From positions 1 to 11,926 of the forward strand of contig SHZG01000055.1 of NCBI GenBank assembly GCA_009692395.1: a stretch of 11,926 nt of DNA, written 5' to 3'. Below are positions 1-7,654 of this stretch, piece after piece. Below the pieces are notes generated by a model that worked only from the letters and a program-made list of their open reading frames with translations, was not told the DNA's origin and did not search any database. The stretch is from Methylococcales bacterium (GTDB lineage Bacteria > Pseudomonadota > Gammaproteobacteria > Methylococcales > Methylomonadaceae). Positions within the stretch are counted from its first letter, which is position 1, and each line of letters begins with the position of its first letter. The position numbers were made by a program, and so were the translations under genes.

Positions 1-143
1 GGACATGGATCAAACGACTCAATCGCAAGACCATTTGCTTCTCAAAACTAGAGTTGATGCACGACACCGTCATCGGTTTGCTTATCAACAAGGTCGAATT
101 CGGGCGCGATATTTATTCATAATTACAGATTTAACCCACTACC
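1..143 (+). mobile_element. IS1-family insertion sequence, right end (partial)
   Basis: The first 143 bases match the reverse complement of 11778-11920 with one mismatch (C at 65, T in the other copy). They encode the C-terminus of an IS1-type transposase and end in TTTAACCCACTACC. Read inward this is GGTAGTGGGTTAAA, with the GGT start typical of IS1-family terminal repeats. Identity between the copies stops exactly after base 143, which sets the boundary. The element runs off the left edge, so its other end and target duplication cannot be seen. Confidence 0.85.
3..122 (+). CDS. IS1-family transposase, C-terminal fragment (cut by window edge)
   Basis: Reading from base 3 gives 39 codons and a TAA stop at 120-122. 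The segment TWIKRLNRKTICFS, followed by a stretch with the pattern of the IS1 InsB tail (a xxVIGxxI core), closely resembles the end of IS1 InsB, where a WIKRL/RKTICFS-type motif precedes the last 25 or so residues. IS1 transposases are DDE-type enzymes, often made by -1 frameshifting between insA and insB; the frameshift site would lie outside the window. Only the tail is visible, so activity cannot be judged. The same tail appears on the minus strand at 11799-11926. Confidence 0.8.
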   Translation, partial: TWIKRLNRKTICFSKLELMHDTVIGLLINKVEFGRDIYS

Positions 144-189
144 AAAATTTGATTTGTACACCCACCTCATCCTGAGAACCCATTTTTAA

Positions 190-1302
190 ATGAAGACTGT
201 GAAATTAATTTTATTGATTACCCTACCTGTCTGGCTGTTTTTTGTATCTGAAATGAGTTATGCCCGTCATGCTGCCATTTTAGTGGATGCAAGTGATGGT
301 CGCGTATTACACGAAGTAGAGGCTACGCAATCATGGTATCCCGCTTCGTTGACCAAGTTAATGACCATTTACATGGCGTTTGATGCCTTAAATAAGGGGC
401 AGATTCAGTTACAAGATTCTGTAAGGGCGTCGCGTCATGCGGCATTGCAACCGAATAGTAAATTAGGCTTGCATGTGGGTGAAACACTCACGGTTGAAGA
501 AGCTATTTTGGCTTTAGTTACGCGTTCTGCGAATGATGCAGCGGTTGCTTTAGCGGAGCATATCGGTGGCACTGAAGAAAGTTTCGCCGTTAAAATGACG
601 GCAAAAGCCCATGCTATCGGTATGTCCGATACCCATTTTATGAATGCGACAGGATTACCGCACCCGTGGCAAGTCAGTACCGCCAGAGATTTGGGCTTGC
701 TGGCGTGGCGAACATTGCACGCTTATCCTGATTACTACCCTTACTTTTCAGCGCATAGCTTTAATTTTAGAGGTAGAGAAATGCACACCATTAACAAATT
801 TACTGCCAGCTACCCTGGTGCAGAAGGCATGAAAACTGGCTTTACTTGTGGTTCTGGTTACAACTTAATTTCTACTGCTAGCCACAATGGCAAACGGCTG
901 ATTGGCGTGGTATTAGGCGGTATGACAAGTCCGCAACGTTATCAAGTAATGATGAATATGATGGATGCGGGTTTTGCTGACCAATACGCGGCTAATCCAA
1001 GCACTCATATTACAACAGCAGCATTCAGCAGTGGCGGTACACCGCCTTATCAGCTAGGTTGTGGTCGTGTTGGTGCGACAACGGTAGTGGCTAATAATGA
1101 GGACGATGATAGCAATATTCCTCATCCATACATCAATAAATATAAATCAGTTAAAGTGTATAGAAAAGGCAACGCTTTTAGTCACAGAACTGTTATCAGT
1201 AAAGCCAAGCCTGTGAGTAAAGTGAAAGCTAAACCAGTTACCAAAGCCAAAGCAAAGCCTATCACCGTCGCCTCTCACAACACGCGCTACAAACACCGCT
1301 AG
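190..1302 (+). CDS. dacA: D-alanyl-D-alanine carboxypeptidase (PBP5/DacA-type, peptidase S11)
   Basis: Periplasmic serine peptidase that removes the terminal D-Ala from peptidoglycan pentapeptides. Residues 1-25 form a signal peptide, with likely cleavage after SYA. All three penicillin-binding motifs are present in the expected order: SLTK at 53-56 (nucleophile Ser53, Lys56), SAN at 113-115 and KTG at 215-217. At 370 residues it is slightly shorter than E. coli PBP5. I see neither the usual C-terminal beta domain nor an amphipathic membrane anchor. Instead, residues about 335-358 form a basic tail built on repeated KAKP units, ending YKHR. That suggests a soluble periplasmic enzyme or one held by charge. 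The start is only 46 bp from the end of an IS1 copy, so its native promoter may have been displaced; no strong Shine-Dalgarno is visible. The paralogue symbol (dacA versus dacC/dacD) is not certain. Confidence 0.9.
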   Translation: MKTVKLILLITLPVWLFFVSEMSYARHAAILVDASDGRVLHEVEATQSWYPASLTKLMTIYMAFDALNKGQIQLQDSVRASRHAALQPNSKLGLHVGETLTVEEAILALVTRSANDAAVALAEHIGGTEESFAVKMTAKAHAIGMSDTHFMNATGLPHPWQVSTARDLGLLAWRTLHAYPDYYPYFSAHSFNFRGREMHTINKFTASYPGAEGMKTGFTCGSGYNLISTASHNGKRLIGVVLGGMTSPQRYQVMMNMMDAGFADQYAANPSTHITTAAFSSGGTPPYQLGCGRVGATTVVANNEDDDSNIPHPYINKYKSVKVYRKGNAFSHRTVISKAKPVSKVKAKPVTKAKAKPITVASHNTRYKHR

Positions 1303-1314
1303 CCTATTTAGGCT
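1301..1314. other. Short palindrome holding the stop codons of two convergent genes
   Basis: AGCCT and AGGCT pair around an ATTT loop. The TAG stop of dacA (1300-1302) overlaps its left edge. The TAG stop of the opposing gene (1304-1306 on the minus strand) lies inside it, leaving one base between the two genes. Neither side has the T-run of a classic intrinsic terminator, so a terminator role is only possible. Confidence 0.4.
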
Positions 1315-1813
1315 GTTGTACGCAACTGACAAACGCAAACCGTAACATAAGTAACGTCATCATTACTGGAAACAACTGGTAATGTTGCGTGACTGGCAAA
1401 CTAGCCAGCACACACAACATCAATGACCACGCGGGCATAATGCGTTCTTTATCAAAGCGACGCATCAATGCAAGACTTTCCTTATCAATTTTATGCCCTT
1501 GATTGCTCAAAAACAGCGTTAGAAAGGCTGACATCAAGGCAAAATAAAGCGGAAAAAAAAAGAAAATGGGCGAGTCTTCAGTAAAAATGGGCATGGGTTT
1601 CCAATAGGCAAACCAAAGTAATAACGTGCTACTCGAAAAAGCATCGTAGCCTATTGTGTCTGTCAGTTTTTTAAACAACATCCCTGCACTACTGACCAAT
1701 GCCAACACCAAGCCCCCATAGATAATGTATGGCGATATGAGTAGCTGAGACAGGGAACTAGGCGTTTGTGCGAGATAACACAGGACAAGACTTAGAGAAA
1801 TAAACACTAACAT
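1304..1813 (-). CDS. Small multi-pass inner membrane protein, unknown function
   Basis: I do not recognise the family. The start is the ATG at 1811-1813, preceded at 5 nt by AAAGGGG, a strong ribosome binding site. A TTG five codons upstream is also open but lies on the wrong side of that site. The 169-residue product has hydrophobic segments at roughly 1-16, 28-47, 82-103, 127-141 and 146-164, plus a possible one at 60-72, so four to six membrane passes. A charged loop at about 105-125 (with KIDKE and RRFDKER) is probably cytoplasmic. No catalytic motif is evident. It is convergent with dacA and separated from rapA by the MITE at 1881-2049, so it is probably transcribed on its own or by readthrough from rapA. 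The membrane call is firm; function is open. Confidence 0.65.
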   Translation of the reverse strand: MLVFISLSLVLCYLAQTPSSLSQLLISPYIIYGGLVLALVSSAGMLFKKLTDTIGYDAFSSSTLLLWFAYWKPMPIFTEDSPIFFFFPLYFALMSAFLTLFLSNQGHKIDKESLALMRRFDKERIMPAWSLMLCVLASLPVTQHYQLFPVMMTLLMLRFAFVSCVQQPK

Positions 1814-1880
1814 AACCACCCCTTTCAAAATGATGAGCGGAGTACAAACCGTAATTTGTATTCCGATAAACGTTATCAGC

Positions 1881-2049
1881 TGATGTTACGCACAAGAACA
1901 TGTTTGTCCACGAAAGACACGAAAAGCACGAAAAAGACTAAAAAAATCATAATGTATATGACTTAACGCGTGGACAAAACACATTAGCTTTGATTTTTTC
2001 GTGTCTTTCGTGCTTTTCGTGGACTATGGTTCTTTCATGCGTAACATCA
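1881..2049. mobile_element. MITE-like element with 12-bp terminal inverted repeats and 9-bp target duplication
   Basis: The element starts TGATGTTACGCA (1881-1892) and ends with its exact reverse complement (2038-2049). It is flanked by GTTATCAGC on both sides (1872-1880 and 2050-2058), a 9-bp target duplication. The ends could instead be read as a 13-bp repeat with a 7-bp duplication. The inverted similarity continues inward imperfectly: GTCCACGAAAGACACG on the left, and on the right the complement of GTCCACGAAAAGCACG, each followed by further CACGAAA units about 9 bp apart. No ORF fits inside, so it is non-autonomous. The repeats differ from those of the IS1 copies, so those elements did not mobilise it. 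The folded transcript could form a large hairpin after rapA. Confidence 0.8.
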
Positions 2050-2053
2050 GTTA

Positions 2054-4870
2054 TCAGCTTGTTATTACAAACCGTACTGCATCTAATCTCAATTGCGCCG
2101 CTTGAATGTTTTCATGCGCCAATAGCGTCATGTCTTTCAATTGCTCAATTTCTTCACTTCTAATAGTGGAGTTGACTTTTTGTAAGCGCACTAAGCGTTT
2201 AATTTCTGTCGATAATGAATCAAGCATGGCTTTGGTTGCTTCATCAATGAGTTGTTGTTTCAGTGTGTCGGCGATATGTTCGGCAGCGGTCAATAATTTA
2301 GTAATTGGTTGCCGTTGTTTATTTAAAAAATACAGAATCTGTTGTTTATCAAACGTTTGCCCTGTTTCTTCTAAATCAGAATGCGCGATAACCTCAGTTA
2401 AATCTTTTTGCGTTTGGTCAATTAAAATACGAATCGGGGTAGGTGGTAAGAAGCGTCCGATTTGTAATTCCGCAGGCGCACTGCATTCAACAATAAATAA
2501 GCATTCCAATAAAAACTGTCCGCCGCGTAATTCAGGGTGTTGAATGACACTGATAGTTGCATTGCCTGTTTCACTGGATAACACCATCTCCATAGCCGCA
2601 GTCACTAACGGATGCTCCCACGTTAAAAACTGGATTTCTTCACGCGCCAACGCACACGCCCGATTCGCGGTAATCGTCATGCCTTCTTCAGGTAATTCAG
2701 GAAAATGTGACACGCGTAAATGATCGCTAGGCTTAACAATGAAACAATCTGCCGAATGAAATTCAGTATCCACGCCGTAACAATCAAATAAACTTTCCAT
2801 GTAAGGCCATAACGTACCTTCTTTCTCAGAAGCGTTAATCTGCTTAATCAGTACATCGGCTGCTTCTTTGCGACACGAATTGAGTTCTAATAACTGATCG
2901 CGTCCGTTGTGCATTTGAGTTTCTAACTTAATATTCAGTGCTTGTGTTTTAGCAATAAACGCATCAATTGCCGCTTGGTCATCACTGTTTATTACAGCGG
3001 CTAGGTCTTCATTTAACAATTCAGCGACTTGCGCGGCAGCAGAACTGTTACTGCGAAACGCATTCAAGCCTTCATCATACCAACGGTATAACACCGCTTG
3101 TTCAGTGTGTTTTAAGTAGGGAATATGAATTTGAATAATGTGTTTTTGACCAATACGGTCTAAACGCCCAATACGTTGTTGTAACAAATCAGGATTAGTC
3201 GGTAAATCCCATAACACTAAATGATGCACGAATTGAAAATTGCGGCCTTCGCTACCAATTTCTGAGCAAATTAATAACCGCGCGGTGCTGTCTTGATCAG
3301 CAAAATACGCAGCGGCGCGGTCGCGTTCAATGATACTCATGCCTTCATGAAATACGGCTGATGAAATACCCGCTCGCGTTCTTAGCGTTTGCTCCAAATC
3401 AATCGCCGTTTGCGCATGTTTACAAATCAATAAGGCTTTTTTACCTGCTAATTTTTTGACCTGCTTCACTAACCATAAATAACGCGGGTCTTTTTGATAA
3501 TCGCCTTTAGCGGCAACGCCTTCTAGTGCGTAGCCATGACGCTCACGTTCAGGAAAACCTTGCACCGTTTGCCGCGAATTTCTAAATAAAATCCGTCCTG
3601 TGCCATGATGGTCTAGCAATATTTTAATTAATGTCGACCGTGCCGCTGATGACTTCTCAGCATCATGCAGATTACTCAGTAAACCACTGACATTATCATC
3701 TTTTAATAATGAACTTAATAACGCGGTCGCGTTATCGTCTAGCGGTGCATCGGCAAGCAATAATTTGGCAGCATTAGCGACAGGCTCAAATAAACGCTCT
3801 TCTTCAATGAACGCCGCAAAACTATAAAACCGATCAGGATCTAATAAGCGCAGTCTCGCAAAATGACTTTCTTTGCCCAATTGCTCAGGCGTTGCCGTTA
3901 ATAAAATTAAGCTAGGTGATAAGTGCGCCAGTTGCTCAACAAACAAATAATCCGCACTAGGGGCTTGTTCGCTCCATGCTAAATGATGGGCTTCATCGAC
4001 AATCACCATGTCCCAATCTACCTGCAAGGCTTGCTGTTGGCGGCGTGGATGTTTAGCAAAAAAGCTCTGACTGCACAAAATGAGTTGTTCTGTTAACAAC
4101 GGATTATCATTAACTGAACGGCTTATTTCATCATCGTCTTCTATGCCATCGTCGCTAAATGTTTCCAAACACCGCCCTTCATCAAAAATGCTAAAACGCA
4201 GATTAAAGCGGCGGCGCATTTCCACTAACCATTGATGCAGCAGACTTTCTGGGACGATAATCAACACCCGTTTGCTCAAGCCCTTAATCAAACGGTGATG
4301 CAGTATCAAACCCGCTTCGATGGTTTTACCTAAACCGACTTCATCCGCTAACATAATGCGTGGCGCAGAGCGATTGGCTGATTCGTGGGCAATAAATAAC
4401 TGGTGTGGAATCAACGACGCACGTCCACCTAACAAGCCTTTCACAGGTGATTGTTGATGCTGTTGTAATTTAAGCCAAGTTTGATAGCGCAATAAAAACC
4501 AGCTAGTGGAATCAATTTGCCCAGTAAACAAGCGGTCTTGCGGTTTATTAAATTGAATATGATGATTCAGTTCAATCTCTTCTAATTCAACTAAGTCGCC
4601 CAATGAATCTTTGCCAAGGTACGTTATCAAGCCGTCATCTTCAACGACCTCAACCACCTGCATTTTTTCTTCATCAATAGATTCAATGACATCGCCCACT
4701 ACAAATTTGACACGCGTGAGCGGTGCGTTATCAATCGCATACATCCGCTTTTCATTGCTGGCTAAAAACAGCACCGTAACGCGTTTAAAACTGGCCTCCA
4801 ATATGAGACCTAAACCAAGTTCTGACTCGGTATTACTAATCCAGCGTTGACCGGGAATAAATTGTTCCAT
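2054..4870 (-). CDS. rapA: RNA polymerase-associated helicase-like protein RapA (HepA)
   Basis: Swi2/Snf2-type ATPase that binds core RNA polymerase and promotes its recycling after termination. The 938 residues compare with 968 in E. coli. Residues 1-107 are the Tudor-like N-terminal region, opening MEQFIPGQRWISN as is typical of RapA. The ATPase follows: Walker A DEVGLGKT at 176-183, DEAH at 292-295, TATP at 325-328, SEGRNFQ at 540-546 and QQRIGRLDRIGQ at 564-575. The C-terminal part, about 600-938, fits the RapA-specific domains. All helicase motifs are intact. The TGA stop (2054-2056) lies inside the MITE target duplication; because the insertion copied that sequence, the reading frame end is preserved. 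It lies 62 bp downstream of queD, with a -10-like TATAAT in that gap. Confidence 0.95.
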   Translation of the reverse strand: MEQFIPGQRWISNTESELGLGLILEASFKRVTVLFLASNEKRMYAIDNAPLTRVKFVVGDVIESIDEEKMQVVEVVEDDGLITYLGKDSLGDLVELEEIELNHHIQFNKPQDRLFTGQIDSTSWFLLRYQTWLKLQQHQQSPVKGLLGGRASLIPHQLFIAHESANRSAPRIMLADEVGLGKTIEAGLILHHRLIKGLSKRVLIIVPESLLHQWLVEMRRRFNLRFSIFDEGRCLETFSDDGIEDDDEISRSVNDNPLLTEQLILCSQSFFAKHPRRQQQALQVDWDMVIVDEAHHLAWSEQAPSADYLFVEQLAHLSPSLILLTATPEQLGKESHFARLRLLDPDRFYSFAAFIEEERLFEPVANAAKLLLADAPLDDNATALLSSLLKDDNVSGLLSNLHDAEKSSAARSTLIKILLDHHGTGRILFRNSRQTVQGFPERERHGYALEGVAAKGDYQKDPRYLWLVKQVKKLAGKKALLICKHAQTAIDLEQTLRTRAGISSAVFHEGMSIIERDRAAAYFADQDSTARLLICSEIGSEGRNFQFVHHLVLWDLPTNPDLLQQRIGRLDRIGQKHIIQIHIPYLKHTEQAVLYRWYDEGLNAFRSNSSAAAQVAELLNEDLAAVINSDDQAAIDAFIAKTQALNIKLETQMHNGRDQLLELNSCRKEAADVLIKQINASEKEGTLWPYMESLFDCYGVDTEFHSADCFIVKPSDHLRVSHFPELPEEGMTITANRACALAREEIQFLTWEHPLVTAAMEMVLSSETGNATISVIQHPELRGGQFLLECLFIVECSAPAELQIGRFLPPTPIRILIDQTQKDLTEVIAHSDLEETGQTFDKQQILYFLNKQRQPITKLLTAAEHIADTLKQQLIDEATKAMLDSLSTEIKRLVRLQKVNSTIRSEEIEQLKDMTLLAHENIQAAQLRLDAVRFVITS

Positions 4871-4907
4871 TGATGGAGTTACCCTAAATTAAATCGAAAA
4901 TGACGTT

Positions 4908-4913
4908 ATTATA
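4908..4913 (-). promoter_or_regulatory. Candidate -10 box of a rapA promoter
   Basis: On the minus strand TATAAT stands 37 nt before the rapA ATG, preceded by TGCT (close to an extended -10). No good -35 hexamer is seen at 16-18 bp. It would let rapA be transcribed independently of queD and bepA. A motif match only. Confidence 0.35.
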
Positions 4914-4932
4914 AGCATTACCAATTTTTTTT

Positions 4933-5337
4933 TCAGTCTTCTCGATAACAAGCGTACGCACTAGCAGTTTCCCACAGGGCAACTTCGGCAACATTAAAGC
5001 CTGCTTGTTTGAGATGTTGATAAATCATTTTACTTAACACTTCAGCGGTCGGATGTTCATCCAGCATCATAAAGCGTTCATTATTAGCGACAAGCATCGG
5101 AATAATGGGGTCATCTTTGTGCAGTAAAAAATTGTGATCCAGTTGTTCATCAATGTAGGCGGTTACGCAATCTCTAATATCAGAAAAATCACACACCATG
5201 CCCTGCTCATTCAACGTTGCTTGTTGAATAGAAATGGCAGCTTTCACACTATGCCCGTGTAAATGGCGACATTTACCCGCGTGATTCATTAAACGATGCC
5301 CGTAGCAAAAATAAACTTCTTTGGTAATTGTAAACAT
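4933..5337 (-). CDS. queD: 6-carboxy-5,6,7,8-tetrahydropterin synthase (QueD / PTPS family)
   Basis: Converts dihydroneopterin triphosphate to 6-carboxytetrahydropterin, the second step from GTP to queuosine. Numbered from the ATG at 5335-5337 (134 residues), zinc ligands are H14 (in YGHRL) and H27/H29 (in HLHGH). The catalytic cysteine is C23, four residues before the HGH as in E. coli QueD. LDHNFL (about 85-90) and PTAEVL match the LDHxxLN and PTxExLA blocks of the family, and an ETASAYACY segment near the end carries the conserved glutamate. A TTG two codons upstream (5341-5343) is also open, but the ATG gives the usual N-terminus. No Shine-Dalgarno is seen, so translation may be coupled to bepA, whose stop is 30 nt upstream. 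The length is a little above the E. coli enzyme (about 121). Confidence 0.88.
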   Translation of the reverse strand: MFTITKEVYFCYGHRLMNHAGKCRHLHGHSVKAAISIQQATLNEQGMVCDFSDIRDCVTAYIDEQLDHNFLLHKDDPIIPMLVANNERFMMLDEHPTAEVLSKMIYQHLKQAGFNVAEVALWETASAYACYRED

Positions 5338-5345
5338 AATCAATG

Positions 5346-5365
5346 GTTGTTGAGTGTTGTTGAGT
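5346..5365. repeat. Tandem 10-bp duplication between bepA and queD
   Basis: GTTGTTGAGT occurs twice head to tail and fills most of the gap between the bepA stop and the queD start. It probably arose by slippage. Its effect, if any, would be on the spacing and translation of queD, which lacks an obvious ribosome binding site. Confidence 0.7.
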
Positions 5366-5367
5366 GC

Positions 5368-6822
5368 TTATTGTCTAGCGGCTTCGTTTTCTTTATTCAC
5401 AAAAAAATTCAGCCTATCAGTGAGAATGGCATCTAATTGCGGGGTTAAGCCGTTGGAATTTTTCGCCAGCCGTATTTGTAAAATCGCCTCGCGCGTGTGT
5501 CCTGTGCCGTAATAGTGTTCGGCAAGATAGCGATGCGACTCAGCGGGTTGATGTAAATTACCATAAACTTGCGCTAAAAGCTCAGTATAAACAGGCAGCC
5601 GTTGTGTGTCGGTATTCAAGGTTAATAGCACTTTTTGCGCTTGATTGGTGTCGCCTGTTTTTAGTAAGGTCTCCGCATATTCCAATTTAAGGGCTTCTTT
5701 ATGAGGGAATTTTGCAATTAATTTTTTATATCGGTTCAATGCGCCGTTGTAATCTCTTGATTCTAACGCGGTTCGTGCCAGTGCCGTGCTGTACTGTACT
5801 TGATTGGGATACGTTTGCGCTAAGGTTTGAAAAATAGCCTCCGCTTCTGAATATTTTTGCGTGGCTAATGCAATTAAGCCCAGACCATATTGAGCAACGA
5901 CCCGTTGTTCAGTCGTGCCTTGTGTCAATCTAGCTTGAAAATATTTGCGTACTTCGGTTGTGTTGGTATCGGTTAATACCCGAATTTTTGCCTTCGTGAG
6001 TTGATAGGCTAAAGAATCAGGATAGTGTTTATAAGGGTAGTTTTCAGCGCGACCGCGGGTATCAGAAATACGCGATGCAGTAACAGGGTGAGTTCGTAAA
6101 AATTCAGGCACATTTTTACCATCAGAATAACGACTGGATTGCTGTAGGCGTTCAAAAAATGTTGGCATACTGCGCGGGTCGTATTCTGACGTTGCCAGTG
6201 TTTGCATACCGACTCTATCGGCTTCTTCTTCGTGGGCGCGAGTAAAATCAATTTGAAACTGCACATTACCCGCTTGAATTGCCATTAACGCCGCTTGCCC
6301 CATTTGTGGCGATTGCGTGCCTAAAGCAATCGCGGCTAAGGTTGCCGCCATTGTTGGAATAGATAAGCGTTGTTGGGCTTCAACACCACGGTATAAATGC
6401 CGTTGAGTAACGTGACCAATTTCGTGCGCCATCACCGAGGCTAATTCACTTTCTGCCTCGGTCATTAAAATTAACCCTGAGTTCACCCCAATATAACCAC
6501 CTAGCCCTGCAAACGCGTTAATGTCATTTTCCATCACCACAAAAAAATGAAATGGCTGGCTGGGGTTATCGCTATTAGCAGCTAATTTTCTACCAATCGT
6601 TTGAATATATTCTTGAATTTCAGCATCTTCATTAATGGTTGATTGACGGTGTAAATACCTGAAAAACTCTTCCCCCAATTCTTTTTCTTCGGCAATCGTT
6701 AATAATGAATCAGATGAATCACCCATATCGGGCAATTCGAGTTTATTAAGCTCAACCGCCTGCGGCAGTGCAGGAAATAGCATAAGGCTTAATGCAAGCG
6801 TAAGTGCAGCGGGTTTAAACAT
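5368..6822 (-). CDS. bepA: Periplasmic M48 metalloprotease and chaperone BepA (YfgC)
   Basis: Zinc metalloprotease with a TPR domain that helps assemble or degrade outer-membrane proteins such as LptD at the BAM complex. Residues 1-22 are a signal peptide (cleavage near LPQA). The M48 domain covers about 40-265: HEIGH at 133-137 gives H133, E134 and H137, and EEEAD at 198-202 supplies the third zinc ligand (E198). H245 in RTHPVTASR matches the histidine that plugs the active site of E. coli BepA (His246). TPR-like repeats fill about 300-455, for example around 309-335, 345-370 and 375-400. Length (484) is nearly that of the E. coli protein (487). It heads the minus-strand run bepA-queD-rapA and diverges from tusD. 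All key residues are present. Confidence 0.93.
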   Translation of the reverse strand: MFKPAALTLALSLMLFPALPQAVELNKLELPDMGDSSDSLLTIAEEKELGEEFFRYLHRQSTINEDAEIQEYIQTIGRKLAANSDNPSQPFHFFVVMENDINAFAGLGGYIGVNSGLILMTEAESELASVMAHEIGHVTQRHLYRGVEAQQRLSIPTMAATLAAIALGTQSPQMGQAALMAIQAGNVQFQIDFTRAHEEEADRVGMQTLATSEYDPRSMPTFFERLQQSSRYSDGKNVPEFLRTHPVTASRISDTRGRAENYPYKHYPDSLAYQLTKAKIRVLTDTNTTEVRKYFQARLTQGTTEQRVVAQYGLGLIALATQKYSEAEAIFQTLAQTYPNQVQYSTALARTALESRDYNGALNRYKKLIAKFPHKEALKLEYAETLLKTGDTNQAQKVLLTLNTDTQRLPVYTELLAQVYGNLHQPAESHRYLAEHYYGTGHTREAILQIRLAKNSNGLTPQLDAILTDRLNFFVNKENEAARQ

Positions 6823-6872
6823 GATGTTTCAACTAAAATCAGTGCAGAATAGGGTTAGAATATCAGCTATCC

Positions 6873-6878
6873 ATTATA
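6873..6878 (-). promoter_or_regulatory. Candidate -10 box for bepA in the bepA/tusD divergent region
   Basis: The 83-bp gap between the divergent starts of bepA and tusD is AT-rich in its middle. The minus strand has TATAAT 51 nt before the bepA ATG. The plus strand reads TATAAA over nearly the same bases, so one AT-rich core could serve both directions. No convincing -35 box was found for either, and tusD has no clear Shine-Dalgarno. Confidence 0.3.
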
Positions 6879-6905
6879 AATAATTTGTAAAATTACCGGC
6901 CGCCG

Positions 6906-7295
6906 ATGAAATTTACCATTCAAGTCAATGCCAGTCCCTACCAATCCAATGCAGGACTAACCGCGTATCAATTTATTCGTGCCGCGTTGGCTGAACAGCA
7001 TGAAATAGTGCGCGTCTTTTTCTATCATGAGGGCGTTTATCACGCGTTTCAATACGCCACCCCGCCCGATGATGAAATTCAACACGTTAAACGCTGGAGT
7101 GAACTAGCGTGTGATTATGCAATTGATTTAGTGGTGTGTATTTCAGCGGCGCAACGACGCGGTTTATTATGTTCTGATGAAGCCGCACGACAAGGTAAGC
7201 AAGACAATGACGTAGCCGCTGGTTTTCGTATTGCAGGCTTAGGGCAGTTAGTTGAAGCTATCTCATTAGCAGACCGTTTCATCGTCTTTGGATAA
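6906..7295 (+). CDS. tusD: Sulfur relay protein TusD (DsrE family)
   Basis: Small cytoplasmic sulfurtransferase subunit. In E. coli TusD sits in the TusBCD complex and passes persulfide sulfur to TusE, then MnmA, for the 2-thio group of tRNA wobble uridine; in sulfur oxidisers the homologue DsrE moves sulfur to DsrC. The 129 residues match E. coli TusD in length. C78, in VVCISAAQRRG, coincides with the active cysteine Cys78 of TusD/DsrE. The fold signature FFYHEGVYHA at 38-47 is typical of the family. tusC follows after 2 bases. No dsr genes are nearby, so the Tus role is more likely than dissimilatory sulfur oxidation, but the sequence alone does not settle it. Confidence 0.88.
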   Translation: MKFTIQVNASPYQSNAGLTAYQFIRAALAEQHEIVRVFFYHEGVYHAFQYATPPDDEIQHVKRWSELACDYAIDLVVCISAAQRRGLLCSDEAARQGKQDNDVAAGFRIAGLGQLVEAISLADRFIVFG

Positions 7296-7297
7296 AA

Positions 7298-7654
7298 ATG
7301 AAAAATTATTTATTTGTATTACGCAAACCTGCGCACAGCGGCGGTTATGTACAAGAAATGCTGGATATTATTTTAATCACCGCCGCTTTCGATCAGTCGG
7401 TCAGCATTTTGTGGCTGGATGATGCGGTGTTTCAATTAAAACAGCATCAACAGCCTGAGGTAATGGGTATGAAAGACACGGCGGCAATGTTTCAATCGTT
7501 AAGTATTTATGACGTGACTGATTTATATACTGAAACGGAATCACTGCAAGAACGTGGTTTAGCGTTGGATGCTTTATCTTTACCCGTACAAGCCTTGCCA
7601 CGCACAGACATCGGCGTGTTTATGCAAGGTTTTGATGTGGTCTTTGCGGGCTAA
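7298..7654 (+). CDS. tusC: Sulfur relay protein TusC (DsrF family)
   Basis: Structural partner of TusD in the TusBCD sulfur-relay complex. The 118 residues (E. coli TusC has 119) show family features: an N-terminal strand FVLRKPAHSG followed by a helix, LDDAVFQL at about 40-47, a YDVTDLY segment near 70, a LQERGL block near 84-89 and the closing FDVVFAG. No conserved cysteine is expected in this subunit and none is present. It starts 2 bases after the tusD stop, so the two genes are co-translated. The usual third gene tusB (dsrH) does not follow; only 171 bp lie before the convergent nadE. Confidence 0.85.
   Translation: MKNYLFVLRKPAHSGGYVQEMLDIILITAAFDQSVSILWLDDAVFQLKQHQQPEVMGMKDTAAMFQSLSIYDVTDLYTETESLQERGLALDALSLPVQALPRTDIGVFMQGFDVVFAG

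Noticed and set aside
1826..1828. TTG start at 1826-1828 for the membrane protein
   Set aside because: The strong AAAGGGG site lies downstream of this TTG and is correctly placed for the ATG at 1811-1813.
1895..1940. CRISPR-like array from the CACGAAA units
   Set aside because: Units are about 9 bp apart with no spacers; they are internal repeats of the MITE-like element.
2050..2062. 13-nt match TTATCAGCTTGTT between the rapA 3' end and the selO coding region (near 9700)
   Set aside because: A 13-nt match somewhere in a 12-kb window is expected by chance, and the second copy is ordinary coding sequence.
7401..7601. Open frame antisense to tusC
   Set aside because: No start signal; it lies wholly over a well-supported gene and shows no recognisable protein features. 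The same holds for the frames at 644-832, 1147-1338, 2106-2543, 4611-4850, 6009-6266, 9044-9268, 10130-10327 and 10665-10850.
6906..7654. Dissimilatory sulfur-oxidation genes dsrE and dsrF
   Set aside because: No dsrA, dsrB, dsrC or dsrH alongside; the isolated pair fits the tRNA-thiolation Tus system better, though sequence alone cannot exclude a Dsr role.
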